64,000 nucleotides of DNA from Albifimbria verrucaria (Eukaryota > Ascomycota > Sordariomycetes > Hypocreales > Stachybotryaceae). The notes beneath the pieces are model-generated. The model had not been told where the DNA came from and did no database searches. It saw only the letters and a list, made by a program, of their open reading frames with translations. The position numbers and the translations under genes were made by a program. Below are positions 1-12,131 of this stretch, piece after piece; the first letter of the stretch is position 1; the number at the start of each line of letters is the position of its first letter. The DNA is taken from the NCBI GenBank assembly GCA_020081605.1, contig JAHREC010000009.1, positions 2,666,001 through 2,730,000 of the forward strand, given 5' to 3'.

Positions 1-1123
1 ATCGATTTTGAAGACTGGATTTCGCTCTAGGAGAAGTGATTGAGTAATATGGTTATGACCTGGAAACATAAAAACTCTATAGGAGATGAGTTTAACAAAC
101 ACTTAGGTGGAGTTTTTAAGGAGATTATATACTCTTGCAAAATCACCTACGCGTGTCGAATTTGTCGCATCCCGCAGGCGTCTTCAGCAGATTTCCCGCC
201 CTATTGTTGTTGGTTTAGTCCATGGAAGGGTTATAAGGTCTTTGTGTGACAACAGGCTTGATTAAAGTGTTCAGACAGGGCTTGAGGGTGTGGTCTTTGC
301 CATTTTCATCAATTCTTGGTCTCGTCATGTTTGGGGTGGCATCTGACGTTATCATGTTGGTCGTACACGACGCCCTGTCTCTTCCATGAACCTGTTCCAG
401 CCTGGCACCCAAGCAGCACGCCCGGTCTTACCTACCATAGCACGTGCTAGTTGACCTAACACATCGCATACAGCCGGTGCTGTACCTATTAATGCCCCTA
501 ACAACAGTCGAGCATGGCCACGAAGTTCTGACAAGAACACGAAGAAGCCGTCAGTGAGTTTTACTACCTGTAATGACCTCGAAAATACCATCATAATAGA
601 CCAAGTGGATTTCCTCGCACATCATCACCCCAATCCGGCAAACTACTGCAGATTGACAATGTCGTGTATACTGTAAGTGCATGGTGCAGAACCAGCGTAA
701 GCTCACCTTGCCTAGTACAGACAGCTGAAAATCAATGATGCGTCTATTTAGGACCTGGGTCGTATAGGCTACTGGAGGGTTACGGATGGAACGTAATCGA
801 GAGGTAGTTGTTGTTCAACAAGATTGACAGGGTATGAGAAGTAGGTTAGGGCAACTGACACTAGCTTGTCAGGTTAATTGATATATTTACGTGTTATTCA
901 ACATGCATTCTCACAATTCAGCTTGGCTGCAGGATACACTTAATACTCGTGAGTCCTCAACGAGTGTAGTATTCTAGCCAACACAGTCCCAGCCAAAACC
1001 CCCTCCCCGTACTTCCATCTTTGGCCTCCCATATACCCACTTACATGTACATAATCCGTAGTTTGACCCTTAGACCCAGCACCACAAAAAAAAAAAAAAA
1101 AAGAATGGACAGCAAAAGAGAAT
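1..1123. other. Intergenic, no gene recognised
   Basis: I see no convincing gene here. A minus-strand open frame at 352-594 (80 codons with an ATG) has no motif I recognise and could be a relic or chance. A pure A-run occupies about 1086-1102, just beyond the 3' end of the minus-strand tRNA gene. Confidence 0.5.
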
Positions 1124-1223
1124 TGACAAGAGTGAGACTTGAACTCACGCGGGTTGCCCCACCAGGAAATAACATGTTAAGGTTACCTTAACCTGGCGCC
1201 ATAACCAACTCGGCCATCTTGCC
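1124..1223 (-). tRNA. tRNA-Leu, probably anticodon AAG, with an 18-nt intron
   Basis: The minus strand folds as a class II tRNA. The 7-bp acceptor stem pairs 1217-1223 with 1125-1131 (one G-U), with discriminator A at 1124. The D-arm is GCC...GGC, there is a long variable arm (GGGG-CAA-CCC), and the T-arm is GTGAG/CTCAC around TTCAAGT. The anticodon stem is CCAGG (1192-1196) with CCTGG (1162-1166). The loop is TTAAGG followed by an intron at 1168-1185, which places anticodon AAG at 1187-1189. The intron contains a stretch complementary to the anticodon loop (arms 1176-1183 and 1185-1192), the usual anticodon-intron helix. Anticodon TAA is possible if the stem is shifted by one, but that puts a purine at position 32. 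Confidence 0.88.
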
Positions 1224-1450
1224 GCTTCAGATGATCTGATGCTAAGGTTCGCTTGTTTGTGACTAGAAGTACCTAAGCAAGCAAGGGGTCCGTCTGACAT
1301 GACTGACTCCTCCTTCACCTACACTCGTTTCCTCTGACTTCAACAACCATTAATTCCAGCATTCATTAGACTCGTACAGAATTGAATACTATACTGGGAT
1401 TTTCAGATTTAGCAACAGTCTTGTTTCGACTTTACATTCCCGGCCCCAAG

Positions 1451-2941
1451 ATGGACGGCATCTGTCGTTTGCCTAGTGAGCTGATACGCAAAATTGGCAA
1501 ATACCTCTCTACTCAAGAGATTATTGAAACATCGCTCGCATGTCATGAGCTTTACAACAAGTTCATCTCGATTGTATATGAGAATGTTGATCTGGCTTCG
1601 TACAAGCTTGACAAGAAAATGAATCGGGTCAGAAGAACTGAGCCTCGCCTTTGGCCAGAACTCGAAGATCGAAAACCCAGTGCCATTGACAAAGCCCTGT
1701 ATCTCCGACAGAAGAAACTTATTGTAGCGCTTATGGGTAATCCGGAGCTGGCTTTGAACATCAGGACTCTTCGATGGAGTGTTGTCTTCGACAGTGCATG
1801 GCTTATTGATGCTACGTATGGCACAGAAGAGTATTGTAAGAAGATGCCCAAGCATACAGTCGCACGAAGGATCAGCCGTGTAGACTCTGTTGATTACTTC
1901 AATCTCTGTAATGGTTAGTGGCATTATCCTACTTTTAGTAGCCAGGTCAGTAATACTGTTTTAGATGCATTATGGGCTGCATTTGCTCTCATGAAGAACG
2001 TCACTACGCTCGATCTTAGTTTCTTGTCCAACGAGTGGACACGAGAAGAGACACCACCGCCGCCTTTGTTTAAGACCGCCACGTCTGTTACCCTTTCCGG
2101 CATTGCATCACGGTTTCTCATCATGACACTTCTGAGCGCTATCGAACCCGCCAACTTGATGTACCTTCATTTACACAACCTCCAAGAATTCGCGGAATAC
2201 GAGACTATGCCACAGACCTTACCACTGTGGAGAAAGTCAAGGACAGTTCCCTGGCCCGAATCGCGCACTGGGAACCCAGGTCCGATGCGTACTCATTTAT
2301 TCGAATTTTTTGGTCGATGGCAAAATCTACAATCGTTGACCATAGGCACATGTAGTGCCCTGCAGACATGTTGGGAAACATTATATGACCGTGCTACTTA
2401 TACTTTAATCGATGAAGACGAAGACAAGCGCTATGGTGAAATAGGCTGCTTCATCCGATCTATTTCCAAAAGTCTCCGTTACTTACGTTTTGAGCAAGGC
2501 CGTCCAAAAGGAGTCGAATCACCATGTCGCTTATATTATGACCACTCCAGTGGCATGAAAATGGTAGGAATGATAGGGTTAATTGGGACACCCAAAACGC
2601 AGCAGGAAGATGATATTCGTTTCATGAAGTACATTTTCCCCGCCCTTGTCGAGAGCTCATGGCCACATCTTAAAGTCATGGAAATTTACGGAGTGGGTGG
2701 CTCATCATTGATTAGGCGAAAGAAGAATATGGAATATGTTTTGATAAAGCAGCCGGTAGACCATACCGTGCTGGATAGTTTAAGAGCTGCTGCTCAGAGA
2801 GTCCAAAACCTCGTGGTAGAGCCGGAAGCTACTCGGGACTTTTGGATGGCGGAGGAAGGGTATGACTGTGGTATTCCGATATCTGACCCAGAAAACGACC
2901 AGTTTGAAAGCTCGGACGGCGAATCAGACCTAGAGAGTTGA
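1451..2941 (+). CDS. F-box protein with degenerate leucine-rich-like C-terminal region
   Basis: A 479-residue protein in two exons, 1451-1913 and 1965-2941. The intron at 1914-1964 (51 bp, GTTAGT...TTTTAG) restores a continuous frame. The start is the first ATG in good context; the frame extends upstream only through a non-ATG codon. Residues about 6-40 (LPSELIRKIGKYLSTQEI and on to a LACHELYNKF segment) match the F-box, which binds Skp1 in SCF ubiquitin ligases. The remainder resembles the irregular leucine-rich region common in fungal F-box proteins and would bind an unknown substrate. The C-terminus is very acidic. The gene shows no frame break, unlike its neighbours. The substrate cannot be inferred from sequence. 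Confidence 0.85.
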
Positions 2942-3022
2942 GTGAGAAGTATGACAGCACAAACAGGATGAATCTAGGTTTGTAGGTATAGCAATATATC
3001 ATTTTATTCATAGCATCGCTGT

Positions 3023-3919
<897 letters not shown>

Positions 3920-4366
3920 TTTCAGTGTGAGCCGAAGAAAGATGATAAGAGCGAGAAGGGTATCAATAGTATGTTAAGAACGAAATGGAAAATGCTGAGG
4001 TATAGGAGGTAGGATTGAGAACAAAACTACGTAGGGATAGATATACTCGAAGTTTGCAGGCGGATGGCGAGCGTCTCAGGCATAACCGCTGTCTAATTTG
4101 ATCCACATTTGCAATGTTTAGAACTGTCTTTGGGGTGACTCTGTCCATCACCTCCGCACTCAATTGGGGCTGGTTGAACATGTCCGGAGAAGGACAATGG
4201 ACCGCCTATCGCATAGGCTCCTAGGAAACAACGTGACCTTCAGCAAGACGAAGGACAGGGTCAATCACGACCGCAATCATTAGCTTGTTCTCGTTTAGAA
4301 TAATTGTGGCAGTATAATTGCGGAGTCACCCCTCTTGTACGAGGGTCACAGTGAACCTACACTAGC

Positions 4367-5070
4367 TTACTTGGCCTCCACTTGCTCCTCCACACTCCGT
4401 ATCAAGACATCCCAGCGTCCTCTACTATGCTTCATGACATATTCTCCGTTAACCATGTCATTGTTCTCCGCACGCGCCAAGGCAGCCTCCATTGTCGTCT
4501 CAATCCCCGCCTTTAGATGTCTTAAGGCGACTCTATCCCGTGCCAGCCCCGGATCCACCTCAACCAACCATCTTTCGTCGACTGCGTCTGCAATGCTCTG
4601 CCATGGCGCTTCGTCACTGAGCAGATAATTCCCTCAATAATGCAGACCTCCACATTCGGGGCCACAGTCAACCCATCCGTCACAGGGTCTTTGACTGCGT
4701 GGTCAAAGGTTGGTGCCATCACGGGATGTCGGCCAGCACCCTCCCGCAGTCGGTGTACCATTTCCGCAACAGCGCCACCATCGAATGTCCAGGGTGCTCC
4801 ACGGCGCGCAATGGCCTCTTCAGCATTGGGGAGAGCCCGTAAAGTCGCGAGTGGGAAGTGAAACCCATCTGCTGAGATCGCAACAATAGACGGACTGTCT
4901 GGCAGAGCTGCCACTTTTCTCACGATGTGGCTGGCAATAGTTGTCTTGCCTGACCCCGGTGGCCCAGCCAAGGCAATCAATAGACGGGCCTGGCCGGATG
5001 TGTCTGCTGCCTTTCTTTCGTGCCATTTGTGTTGTATTCGTGCTGCCAAGTCGTTGTAGGTGGTATCCAT
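4367..5070 (-). CDS. P-loop kinase of the uridine kinase / YFH7-like family (frame broken once)
   Basis: Walker A GPPGSGKTT lies at residues 36-44. It is followed by an ISADGFHFP segment typical of phosphoribulokinase/uridine-kinase-fold enzymes, a CIIEG strand, and a VEVDPGLARDRVALRH lid-like region. The expected length is 234 residues. I chose the ATG at 5070; in-frame ATGs at 5082 and farther upstream are possible. The frame breaks at 4631-4633 (CCC): one added base turns the end of the first frame into EGNYLLSDEAPW, as the family expects, and total length plus one is 705, a multiple of three. The gene diverges from the zinc dehydrogenase across a 352-bp promoter with two CGG-N10-CCG sites. 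Phosphorylation of a ketose made by the neighbouring dehydrogenases is a guess; nothing in the sequence fixes the substrate. Confidence 0.82.
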
Positions 5071-5199
5071 ATTTGCGGTCATTATTGAATCCAAAAGATG
5101 TTCAAGCTCTACTTCCCACTGCAATCCAGAAATTGATCTCGCATATATTCACCCTTCCAATCCCCATTTAGCCCATGCTGCTCTGGAGGTGGAGAAGGC

Positions 5200-5215
5200 C
5201 GGGTCACCCTCTCCG
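5200..5215. promoter_or_regulatory. CGG-N10-CCG element, site 1
   Basis: CGG at 5200-5202 and CCG at 5213-5215, separated by ten bases. It lies in the divergent kinase/dehydrogenase promoter, about 130 bp from the kinase start and 208 bp from the dehydrogenase start. Inverted CGG triplets are classic Zn2Cys6 dimer sites; spacing 10 is the one known for yeast Put3. Confidence 0.5.
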
Positions 5216-5244
5216 CATGCAAGTCATCGTGGGGAATTGGAGAC

Positions 5245-5260
5245 CGGCAAAAGATCTCCG
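5245..5260. promoter_or_regulatory. CGG-N10-CCG element, site 2
   Basis: CGG at 5245-5247 and CCG at 5258-5260 with a ten-base spacer, in the same divergent promoter as site 1 and 30 bp from it. It reads TCTCCG at its right end, as does site 1. Confidence 0.5.
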
Positions 5261-5422
5261 CACCATCATGGCAAATGATACAAAATGGATAGTCAAACAA
5301 CGAATTAAGTTTCTTGAGACGTGTTACTGCTTTCTATTTGGCCTTGATCATACTTCCCTGTGACGTTCATAGCAGATTCTGTGCGAGCGCTTGAAGATTT
5401 ATTCACACCTTACGCAGAAAAA

Positions 5423-6582
5423 ATGTCGGAAATTGTAAGACAGCAGCAAAACCCCTTGGCGGCCTTTACTTCAAATTGCATTAGGCTAACTCGATGCCAG
5501 AACAAAGCGTTTGTTCTACAGTCCATCAAGAACGTCTCCTTCGAAGAGCGTCCTGTTCCATCCCTCCGAGATGAGCATGATGTTCGCGTACACATTGAAC
5601 AAACCGGCATCTGTGGCAGCGATGTTCACTATTGGCAGCGAGGCCGCATCGGCGACTTCATCCTAGAGAGCCCAATTGTACTCGGTCATGAAAGCGCTGG
5701 CACGGTTGTTGAGGTGGGCAGCAAGGTGAAGAACGTCAAGGTCGGTGACCGTGTCGCAATTGAGCCCGGTGTCCCATGCCGGAGATGCGACCACTGTCGA
5801 AGCGGCAACTACAATCTTTGTGCCGATACCGTTTTCGCTGCTACGCCGCCGCACGATGGCACTCTCCAGAAGTACTATATTGTCGCTTCAGACTACGTGT
5901 ATCCTATCCCAAAGCACATGTCGTCGGAAGACGGTGCGCTTGTCGAGCCTGTTGCCGTTGCCGTTCAGATTGTCAAGGTCGCTGACTTGCGGGCTGGCCA
6001 GACAGTGCTTGTCTTCGGCTGTGGACCTATTGGTGTCTTGTGCCAGGCTGTTGCAAAGGCAGCGGGCGCCGCTAAAGTCATCGGCGTAGACATCTCCGAG
6101 TCTCGCGCCCAGTTTGCCAGAGATTTCGCTGCGGACGGCGTATTCGTCTCCAAAGGTCGGCCTGCCGAAGGCAATGACCCCGTGGATGCTGCGCGAGCAG
6201 TTGGCGAAAAGATCGTGGCTGAATATGGACTTGGTGAGGGTGCAGACATCGTGCTCGAGTGCACCGGTGCTGAGCCCTGTATTCAAGCAGGCATTTTCGC
6301 TACCAAGAAGGAGGCACCTTCGTGCAGGCGGGCATGGGCAAGGAGAATGTTGTCTTCCCCATCACAACAGCATGCATCCGTGCTTTGACCGTGAAGGGCT
6401 CTATTCGCTACTCGACAGGCTGCTACGCACAAGCCGTGGACTTGATTGCGAGTGGCAAGGTGCAGCCTAGTAAATTGATCACACACAGATTCAAATTTGA
6501 GCAGGCTGAGGAGGCGTTCGAATTGGTCAGGCAGGCACAAGAGAATACTTTGAAGGTAATTATCGAGGGTGTACAAAAGTAA
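5423..6582 (+). CDS. Zinc-dependent polyol (sorbitol/xylitol-type) dehydrogenase, MDR family (frame broken once)
   Basis: A medium-chain dehydrogenase of 364 residues once the frame is restored. Exon 1 encodes only MSEI. The intron at 5435-5500 (GTAAGA...GCTAAC...CCAG, 66 bp) is a multiple of three, so the frame stays open through it, but splicing gives the family-typical NKAFVLQ start. Catalytic zinc ligands are C42 (GICGSDVHYW) and H67/E68 (GHES). The structural zinc cysteines are 97, 100, 103 and 111. The Rossmann motif is GCGPIG. The frame breaks at 6310-6311, where one G restores ATKKGGTFVQAGMG. Such enzymes oxidise polyols such as sorbitol, xylitol or galactitol to ketoses with NAD+. 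The exact substrate cannot be told apart by eye. Confidence 0.88.
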
Positions 6583-7301
6583 ATGAATGAAATTTCTTAC
6601 AATTGAAAAAGACCCGTCTCAATGATCCTAATGTGAACATGCTACTCAATATCTCGATGCTTCCAATTAGTCTGTTCAAACTTTGAAGATCTTGATGTAA
6701 AGCCTTTGAACGAAGAGGGCGGTATTTAACAGTTATATCGTAGCCCACGCTCATTTTGCCTTGGTTCACTCAAAGTAACCTGGCTAGACACAGTTGAAAC
6801 CATCCTCATCCTGTAGTATTTGGGGATTTAATTCTAGCTATTCAATTCAAAATTCGATCAATCAACAAACCATTGCGTTGCTCTCTTAGTGTAGACAATT
6901 TCATCTGGTGATCAACATGAATTCCTTCCAAGTTCCCATGTCTACGCCAATTTGCATGGGGTAGCGCGTATGGTTACTGTAAGCTGTCAATACACGATCG
7001 GCTGAGTCTCACCCTAGAATCCACATCGCCGTAGCTAGTGGTTAGTGGAGTTAGTTGACTGTCCACCGGCTCTCCACTTCCGCCATCACGTACGTAGAGC
7101 CGGCCAGGACATCCGGTGGGCTTGAGCGACGGACAATGTAGACCTGGCGTCCGTTAGCGCTCAAAAGAACTGAATTGTAAATGATTATTGAATCCTCTCT
7201 CAACAACTTCCAATGTTTTAAAGTTCAAGCTTGTTGTGTGTCAAACATTATTCTACCATAGAATTCATTCTCCTAGATCGCATCCCAGCTCACTCCTAAC
7301 C
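6583..7301. other. Intergenic, promoter of the second short-chain dehydrogenase
   Basis: No gene seen. It holds the 3' flank of the zinc dehydrogenase and the upstream region of the next gene, including a CGG-N10-CCG element at 7067-7082 and a CGG-N9-CCG at 7101-7115. Confidence 0.6.
7067..7082. promoter_or_regulatory. CGG-N10-CCG element, site 3
   Basis: CGG at 7067-7069, CCG at 7080-7082, 220 bp upstream of the second dehydrogenase start. Its first eight bases CGGCTCTC are identical to those of the site at 17018. Confidence 0.5.
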
Positions 7302-8166
7302 ATGGTTCTCGCAGCCCACCCTGACCCCTCAGCCCCAGTGCTATCTCACTTTTCCCTCGAGGGAAAGACAGCCCTCGTTACTGGTGGTTCCAGAGGTATC
7401 GGCCTACAAGTTGTAATCGGCCTGTTGGAAGCTGGTGCGACTGTTGCCTTTACTTACTCCTCCACCTCGGGTGACGAGATCTCCAAACTCACATCGTCTC
7501 TCTCCACTTCAAATGGTGGCCGTACTGTCAAAGCATACCGTTGCAACGTGACAGACCGGGCATCTGTCAACGAAGTAACAAAAACTGCTGCCAAAGAGCT
7601 TGGCGGTCTTGATATCGTGGTAGCCAATGCGGGTATCGCAGACCACATCCCTGCTGAGGACTACCCGGAAGACAAATTTCGCAACTTGCTGGATGTCAAT
7701 TTCCATGGAGCCTTCTGGACGGCTCAGGCCGCAGCCAATGTCATGAAAGGCAGCAAGACCCGCGGGAGCATCATCTTCACAGCCAGTGTCAGCGGCATCT
7801 TAGTCAATGTACCTCAAAAGCAAGCAGCGTATAATGCTAGCAAAGCTGGTCTGATTCACCTGGCTAAGAGCTTAGCTGTAGAGTGGGTTGACTTCGCCTG
7901 AGTCAACTGTGTCTCACCGGTATGTATAATTCCACCTCGTCTGGAAAAGTTCATGGACTTATTTCGCATTGCAGGGTTTTATTGCTACGGATATGCTGGA
8001 GGTCCATCCGAAAGAGTGGCGCGATAAATGGTTCGGTATGATTCCTGGGGCCCGTCTGTGCGAGCCAGCAGAATTGAAAGGTGCATACGTTTTTCTGGCC
8101 AGCACAGCTAGTAGCTACATGACTGGTGCCAACTTGGTGATAGACGGAGGATATACTCTTCCTTAA
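7302..8166 (+). pseudogene. Second short-chain dehydrogenase/reductase, interrupted by an in-frame TGA
   Basis: The exons are 7302-7919 and 7975-8166, with the intron at 7920-7974 (GTATGT...GCAG). The frame would give 269 residues. TGGSRGIG is at residues 27-34, NAG at 109-111, Ser at 162/164, and Y177/K181 in YNASK. It is paralogous in type to the enzyme at 3023-3919, and the C-terminus VIDGGYTLP is nearly the same. Codon 200 is TGA (7899-7901) where relatives would have Arg before VNCVSP. The frame is the same on both sides, so this is a substitution and not a lost base. If real, the product lacks its C-terminal substrate loop and is probably inactive. It could also be a sequencing error, or stop-codon readthrough, which nothing here supports. 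I label it a pseudogene with reservation. Confidence 0.7.
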
Positions 8167-9989
8167 AATCCTAGTTTACAATAAAAATAAACATATCAGC
8201 ACTGCGAGGATGGCTTCCAGCATCACTTTCTTCTTATACAAAATGCACTACTTCTTATCTGGATTAAGCAGGAAAATTCCTTTCCTTTATTAATATTAGT
8301 CTATTTCCGCTCATCTCTCGGTCAAAGATATAAGACCGATGATCGCTCTATTTATGACTTGGGGCAACCTTGAAGCCGGAATTCGATGGCTCAAGAGTTG
8401 TCTTGGATATTAAGATGCTGTACTCTAGACACGCTGCGAGTTAGAACTCAATGGATTTCTGTCAATACACAGAGGAATATTTCTTCGATCCAGTTGCTGT
8501 CTTGAGTGATGTGTTGACTAGAACACATGGTTCACCGCTTGAATGGCAGACGATTCTCTATTACGAGCCTGTCTCCCGGGCCACTTGATGCCATCAACTA
8601 GAGGCTTAGATTGTTGCCATTTTGTTAGAAATCCACCGAGGTAAGCGAGGCCGGGTACCATGCTTTTCTTTTGTTTGTTTGTCAACGTGCTAATCTTGTT
8701 CTACAGCAAGATACCGCACCAATCAAACTGAATCTTGAATGATCACGCGATCCTCCTGCTTTGTCATATCACATAATCATCGCAGCTGTTCTCATTGGAA
8801 TGACGGAACAGCTGACTCGTGTCCTTATTTCTGGGAAAATGAGCATGTCTCCATTCAAGAATGCATGGGAAGAACCGCAGAAGACAATAACACAAGTCTT
8901 GAAGCACCTCGAGTATGGCAAGCTGATCTCGCCGAATGATATATATGATAGCTACGGTTGCCGTTTTCTAGCGGTGGAGTGATGGGACTCTCGTGTCTTC
9001 ATTTTTGCGACCTATTCAACGTCACCCATAACTGCTTTGATGCGCGCCTGGATGGCAGGAATGAACTGCCCTTCATGTTGGTTCGTATCTATAATGGCAG
9101 CAGTAACAGCATCGAGGCAAAAGAACCGCAGGCAATGAACCATGCGGGCGACCAGCTTAGAAGCATGCATGACATGCATGACTGGGATGTAAGCCCTTCA
9201 TACAAAATTGATCATGCTAACGGAGCACATCCTGTATATTGAAGTCCGCGGTCATTGGTGAATGAATAGCAAAAGGCTTCAATCAATATATAAGGAAAGT
9301 TATGTAAGTTTCAATAAAGTCTTGATTCAAGTCGTTGAGGACATTGCTATCTCCGATCATAGTCCTCCCTTTGGTGTTTCTCCAATCGGTCAGGCCTGAA
9401 TTCGGCCGCCCTTATGTTGTGTTATCGTTGAGGCTTCACTTGATAAACATCAGAAATGAGGTATAATCTCTCCGAGTAGATCAGGTTCATGTGGTACGAT
9501 CAATGTCATTGTGTCAACAACCCGACGGGGATTTACCCCTGTCCTTCACTCACTTAATTGGCCCTTTTGCATAAGTATACCCCAGATATCCATGAGCCAT
9601 TCGATACTGCGTCATACGTTTTCTCACTGACGAGTCAACATCTCGGTCGACTGTCACCTAGGCTAACGGAGTATCCACTCCGCTCCGGGGCCGCCCACAT
9701 AGCTGGTTCCTCACCTTGGTCTTCCCCATGTTCTACCCCAATCCCCGCAAATGGTGCAGGAAATCGGTGCCTCCGCAAGTCTGAACTTAGATCCGGGGTT
9801 GACGGTCGGCCCTACAATGGGGTATGGGGAATCCGTTTTCTCGGTACTCGCAATCTTGAGTTTGCTAACAACATATTCAATATATAAGAGTCTCTGGCCG
9901 CCTCGTACTGATCGACACCCATATAGAGTATCACTTAGTTGTCGCCTGCTCCAGCCATCTGGCATTTACTATTTCTTCCTTCCAACACC
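8167..9989. other. Intergenic, promoter of the sugar transporter
   Basis: Several short open frames (8739-9242 region) overlap in different phases without a motif I recognise. The proximal part holds a CGG-N10-CCG element (9667-9682) and a TATA-like TATATAAGAG at about 9880, roughly 110 bp before the transporter ATG. Confidence 0.55.
9667..9682. promoter_or_regulatory. CGG-N10-CCG element, site 4
   Basis: CGG at 9667-9669 and CCG at 9680-9682. The inverted arms extend to five bases (CGGAG/CTCCG). It is 308 bp upstream of the transporter start. Confidence 0.55.
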
Positions 9990-11661
9990 ATGGCGTCTCA
10001 AATGGAAAGAGATGCGAAGATCGTGGGTACAGCACTCGCCGAGGTTCTGCCACAAACGAACAAGTACTGGTTTCAAGAGTCGCATCTCTTGCGTCTGAAT
10101 CTTCTCCTACTTATCCCATTACTTTCGAGCTCAGTTTCGGGTTACGATGGTTCGTATCTGTGGCGTCTTAGGGTAGTTGTCTTGTACTGATGCCAATGTG
10201 GCAGGCTCCTTGATGAATGGGCTCCAGTCCCTAGATCAGTGGAAAGACTATTTCAATCACCCTCAAGGTGAAATTCTCGGACTAGTCAATGCCGCTCAAT
10301 CGATCGGATCCGTGCTTGCCCTTCCTTTTGTGGGAACTTTGTCCGACAAATTTGGCCGCAAACCCGTACTGTTGGCCGGCATCATCATGATCTGCATTGC
10401 TTCAGCTATCCAAGGCGGAAGTGTGAATTATGCTATGTTCGTTGTATCGCGAATCATCGTGGGATTCGGAGGCATGTTTGTCGTACAACCATCCCCCATG
10501 CTCATTGCCGAGCTCGCGTACCCGACCCACCGCGGCAAATATACATCAGCTTTCTGGACCCTATACTACCTCGGCGCAATCTTGGCATCTTGGTTGACAT
10601 TTGCAATGCAATCTCACCACGGTTCCGTTGCCTGGAGGCTTCCTTCTGCTCTACAGGCTGGGTTCCCAGTTGTGCAACTGGTTTTCCTATATTGGGTACC
10701 GGAATCACCCCGCTGGCTAGTTGCGCAAAATCGCCACAAAGAAGCAACAGAGATACTGAAGAGATATCATGATCCTATGACAGAGAACAGTCCTTTGGTT
10801 ACTCGAGAAATGGCCGAAATTGTTCAGTCCATCGAGAGCGAACAGAGTGCCGAAGCGACTGGATGGTCGGCTCTGGTCAGCACACCAGGCAATAGGAAGA
10901 GAACTTTTATCGCAGCCTTTACTGGAGCAGCCGCCCAGCTCAATGGTATTGCTGTGGTTTCTTATTATTTGACTCTTGTTTTGGATTCTGTTGGTATCAC
11001 TGCATCATTTGACCAGACCTTGATCAAGTAAGTCAACCTCATAACAAATTGACAACGTCGTACTAACGTGTTGGCTTTCAGCGGTGTTCTACAAATTTTC
11101 AACTTTGGCGCAGCTCTCGGCGCAGCTTTTCTTGTTGATCGACTCGGGCGCCGTACCCTCTTCCTCTGGTCGGGTGCTGGTATGCTAGTTTCCTATATTG
11201 TATGGACGGCATGCTCGGGTGTGAACTCGGAAACCGGTAGCAAGCCTGCGGGTATTGTCGTTGTTGTCTGTCTTTTCACATACTACTTTCACTATGACAT
11301 TGCGTGGACACCTCTTCTTTTTGGATATCCCACAGAAATCCTCCCATTTACAATCCGTTCGAAAGGTATCGCCGTGGAACTCTTTGCCATCTACGGCACT
11401 CTAATCGTCTTGGCTTTTGTCAACCCAATCGGCCTCGAAAATATCGGCTGGAAGTACTACATTGTCTTCTGTATCCTGCTGGTCATCATTTTTGCGGTCA
11501 CATACTTCTTCTACCCAGAAACCAAGGGATACAGCTTGGAAGAAATTGCTAAAATCTTTGATGGAGACGATGCTTCTTACGAGGGAGATGTCAGGGAGAA
11601 AGAGGAAAAGATGGCTATCGATACCATTGAGCCAGCAAGTGGGCATCACGAGAAAGTTTGA
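9990..11661 (+). CDS. MFS sugar transporter (sugar porter family, lactose-permease-like)
   Basis: 520 residues in three exons: 9990-10149, 10205-11027 and 11082-11661. The introns are 10150-10204 (GTTCGT...GCAG) and 11028-11081 (GTAAGT...TACTAAC...TTCAG). Sugar-porter signatures are present: GYDGSLMNGLQ in the first helix, a DKFGRKP loop after helix 2, a PESPRWL motif after helix 6, a DRLGRRTLFL loop in the second half, and a PETKGYSLEEI ending. About twelve membrane helices are evident. The tail is short and charged. The frame is intact over 1.56 kb, which contrasts with most neighbours. It would import a sugar, disaccharide or polyol at the plasma membrane. Its position between the dehydrogenases and the regulator suggests it supplies the cluster's substrate. 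Confidence 0.93.
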
Positions 11662-12131
11662 GATCTCTGTTTAGTTATGGACAGGCGTTAAATGATGTTT
11701 TCCTTTAAGACGAATTTTGTATTTCTGCATAAAACCAAGGGTTTTGTTAGATGTATCATCAGATAACCAAGGGACACTGCCAACTCTTTAGAGTATAAAG
11801 ACCTCCTTGCTTCATATCCCAACCTGTATCATACGATCGGAGGGGTGACTCAAAGACGCATCTTCGGGTTTTAATCCCGCGAGTAATCCTAGCTCGGAAT
11901 AGAATCGGACAATGAGTCCTTAGTGCGGGACTTGCCAATGCACGCTACTTGCTACTCAACCTGTTGGGTCGCCACAAGTCAGACACTAAAGAACCCACTC
12001 GCAACCTAGCCCTTGGAGTAAGAGCTACTCAGTACGAGGTAGAGATCCCCTCACCCTCCATGATAGACCTCTGCACAGAAAGGTGACTGTCACCCTGTGT
12101 TGCGCTCCCCAAAAGGTTTCGTTAGGACGCA
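11662..12131. other. Intergenic, upstream region of the Zn2Cys6 regulator
   Basis: No gene. It is the 3' flank of the transporter plus the promoter of the regulator. It holds CGG half-sites (for example near 11838 and 11895) but no CGG-N10-CCG pair that I can see. Confidence 0.6.

Noticed and set aside
1409..1924. Open frame of 171 codons opposite the F-box gene
   Set aside because: It is antisense to a gene with domain and splice support and has no motif of its own.
5435..5500. Reading straight through the zinc dehydrogenase N-terminus as coding
   Set aside because: The segment has consensus donor, branch site and acceptor; removing it gives the family-typical start, while its translation is unlike relatives.
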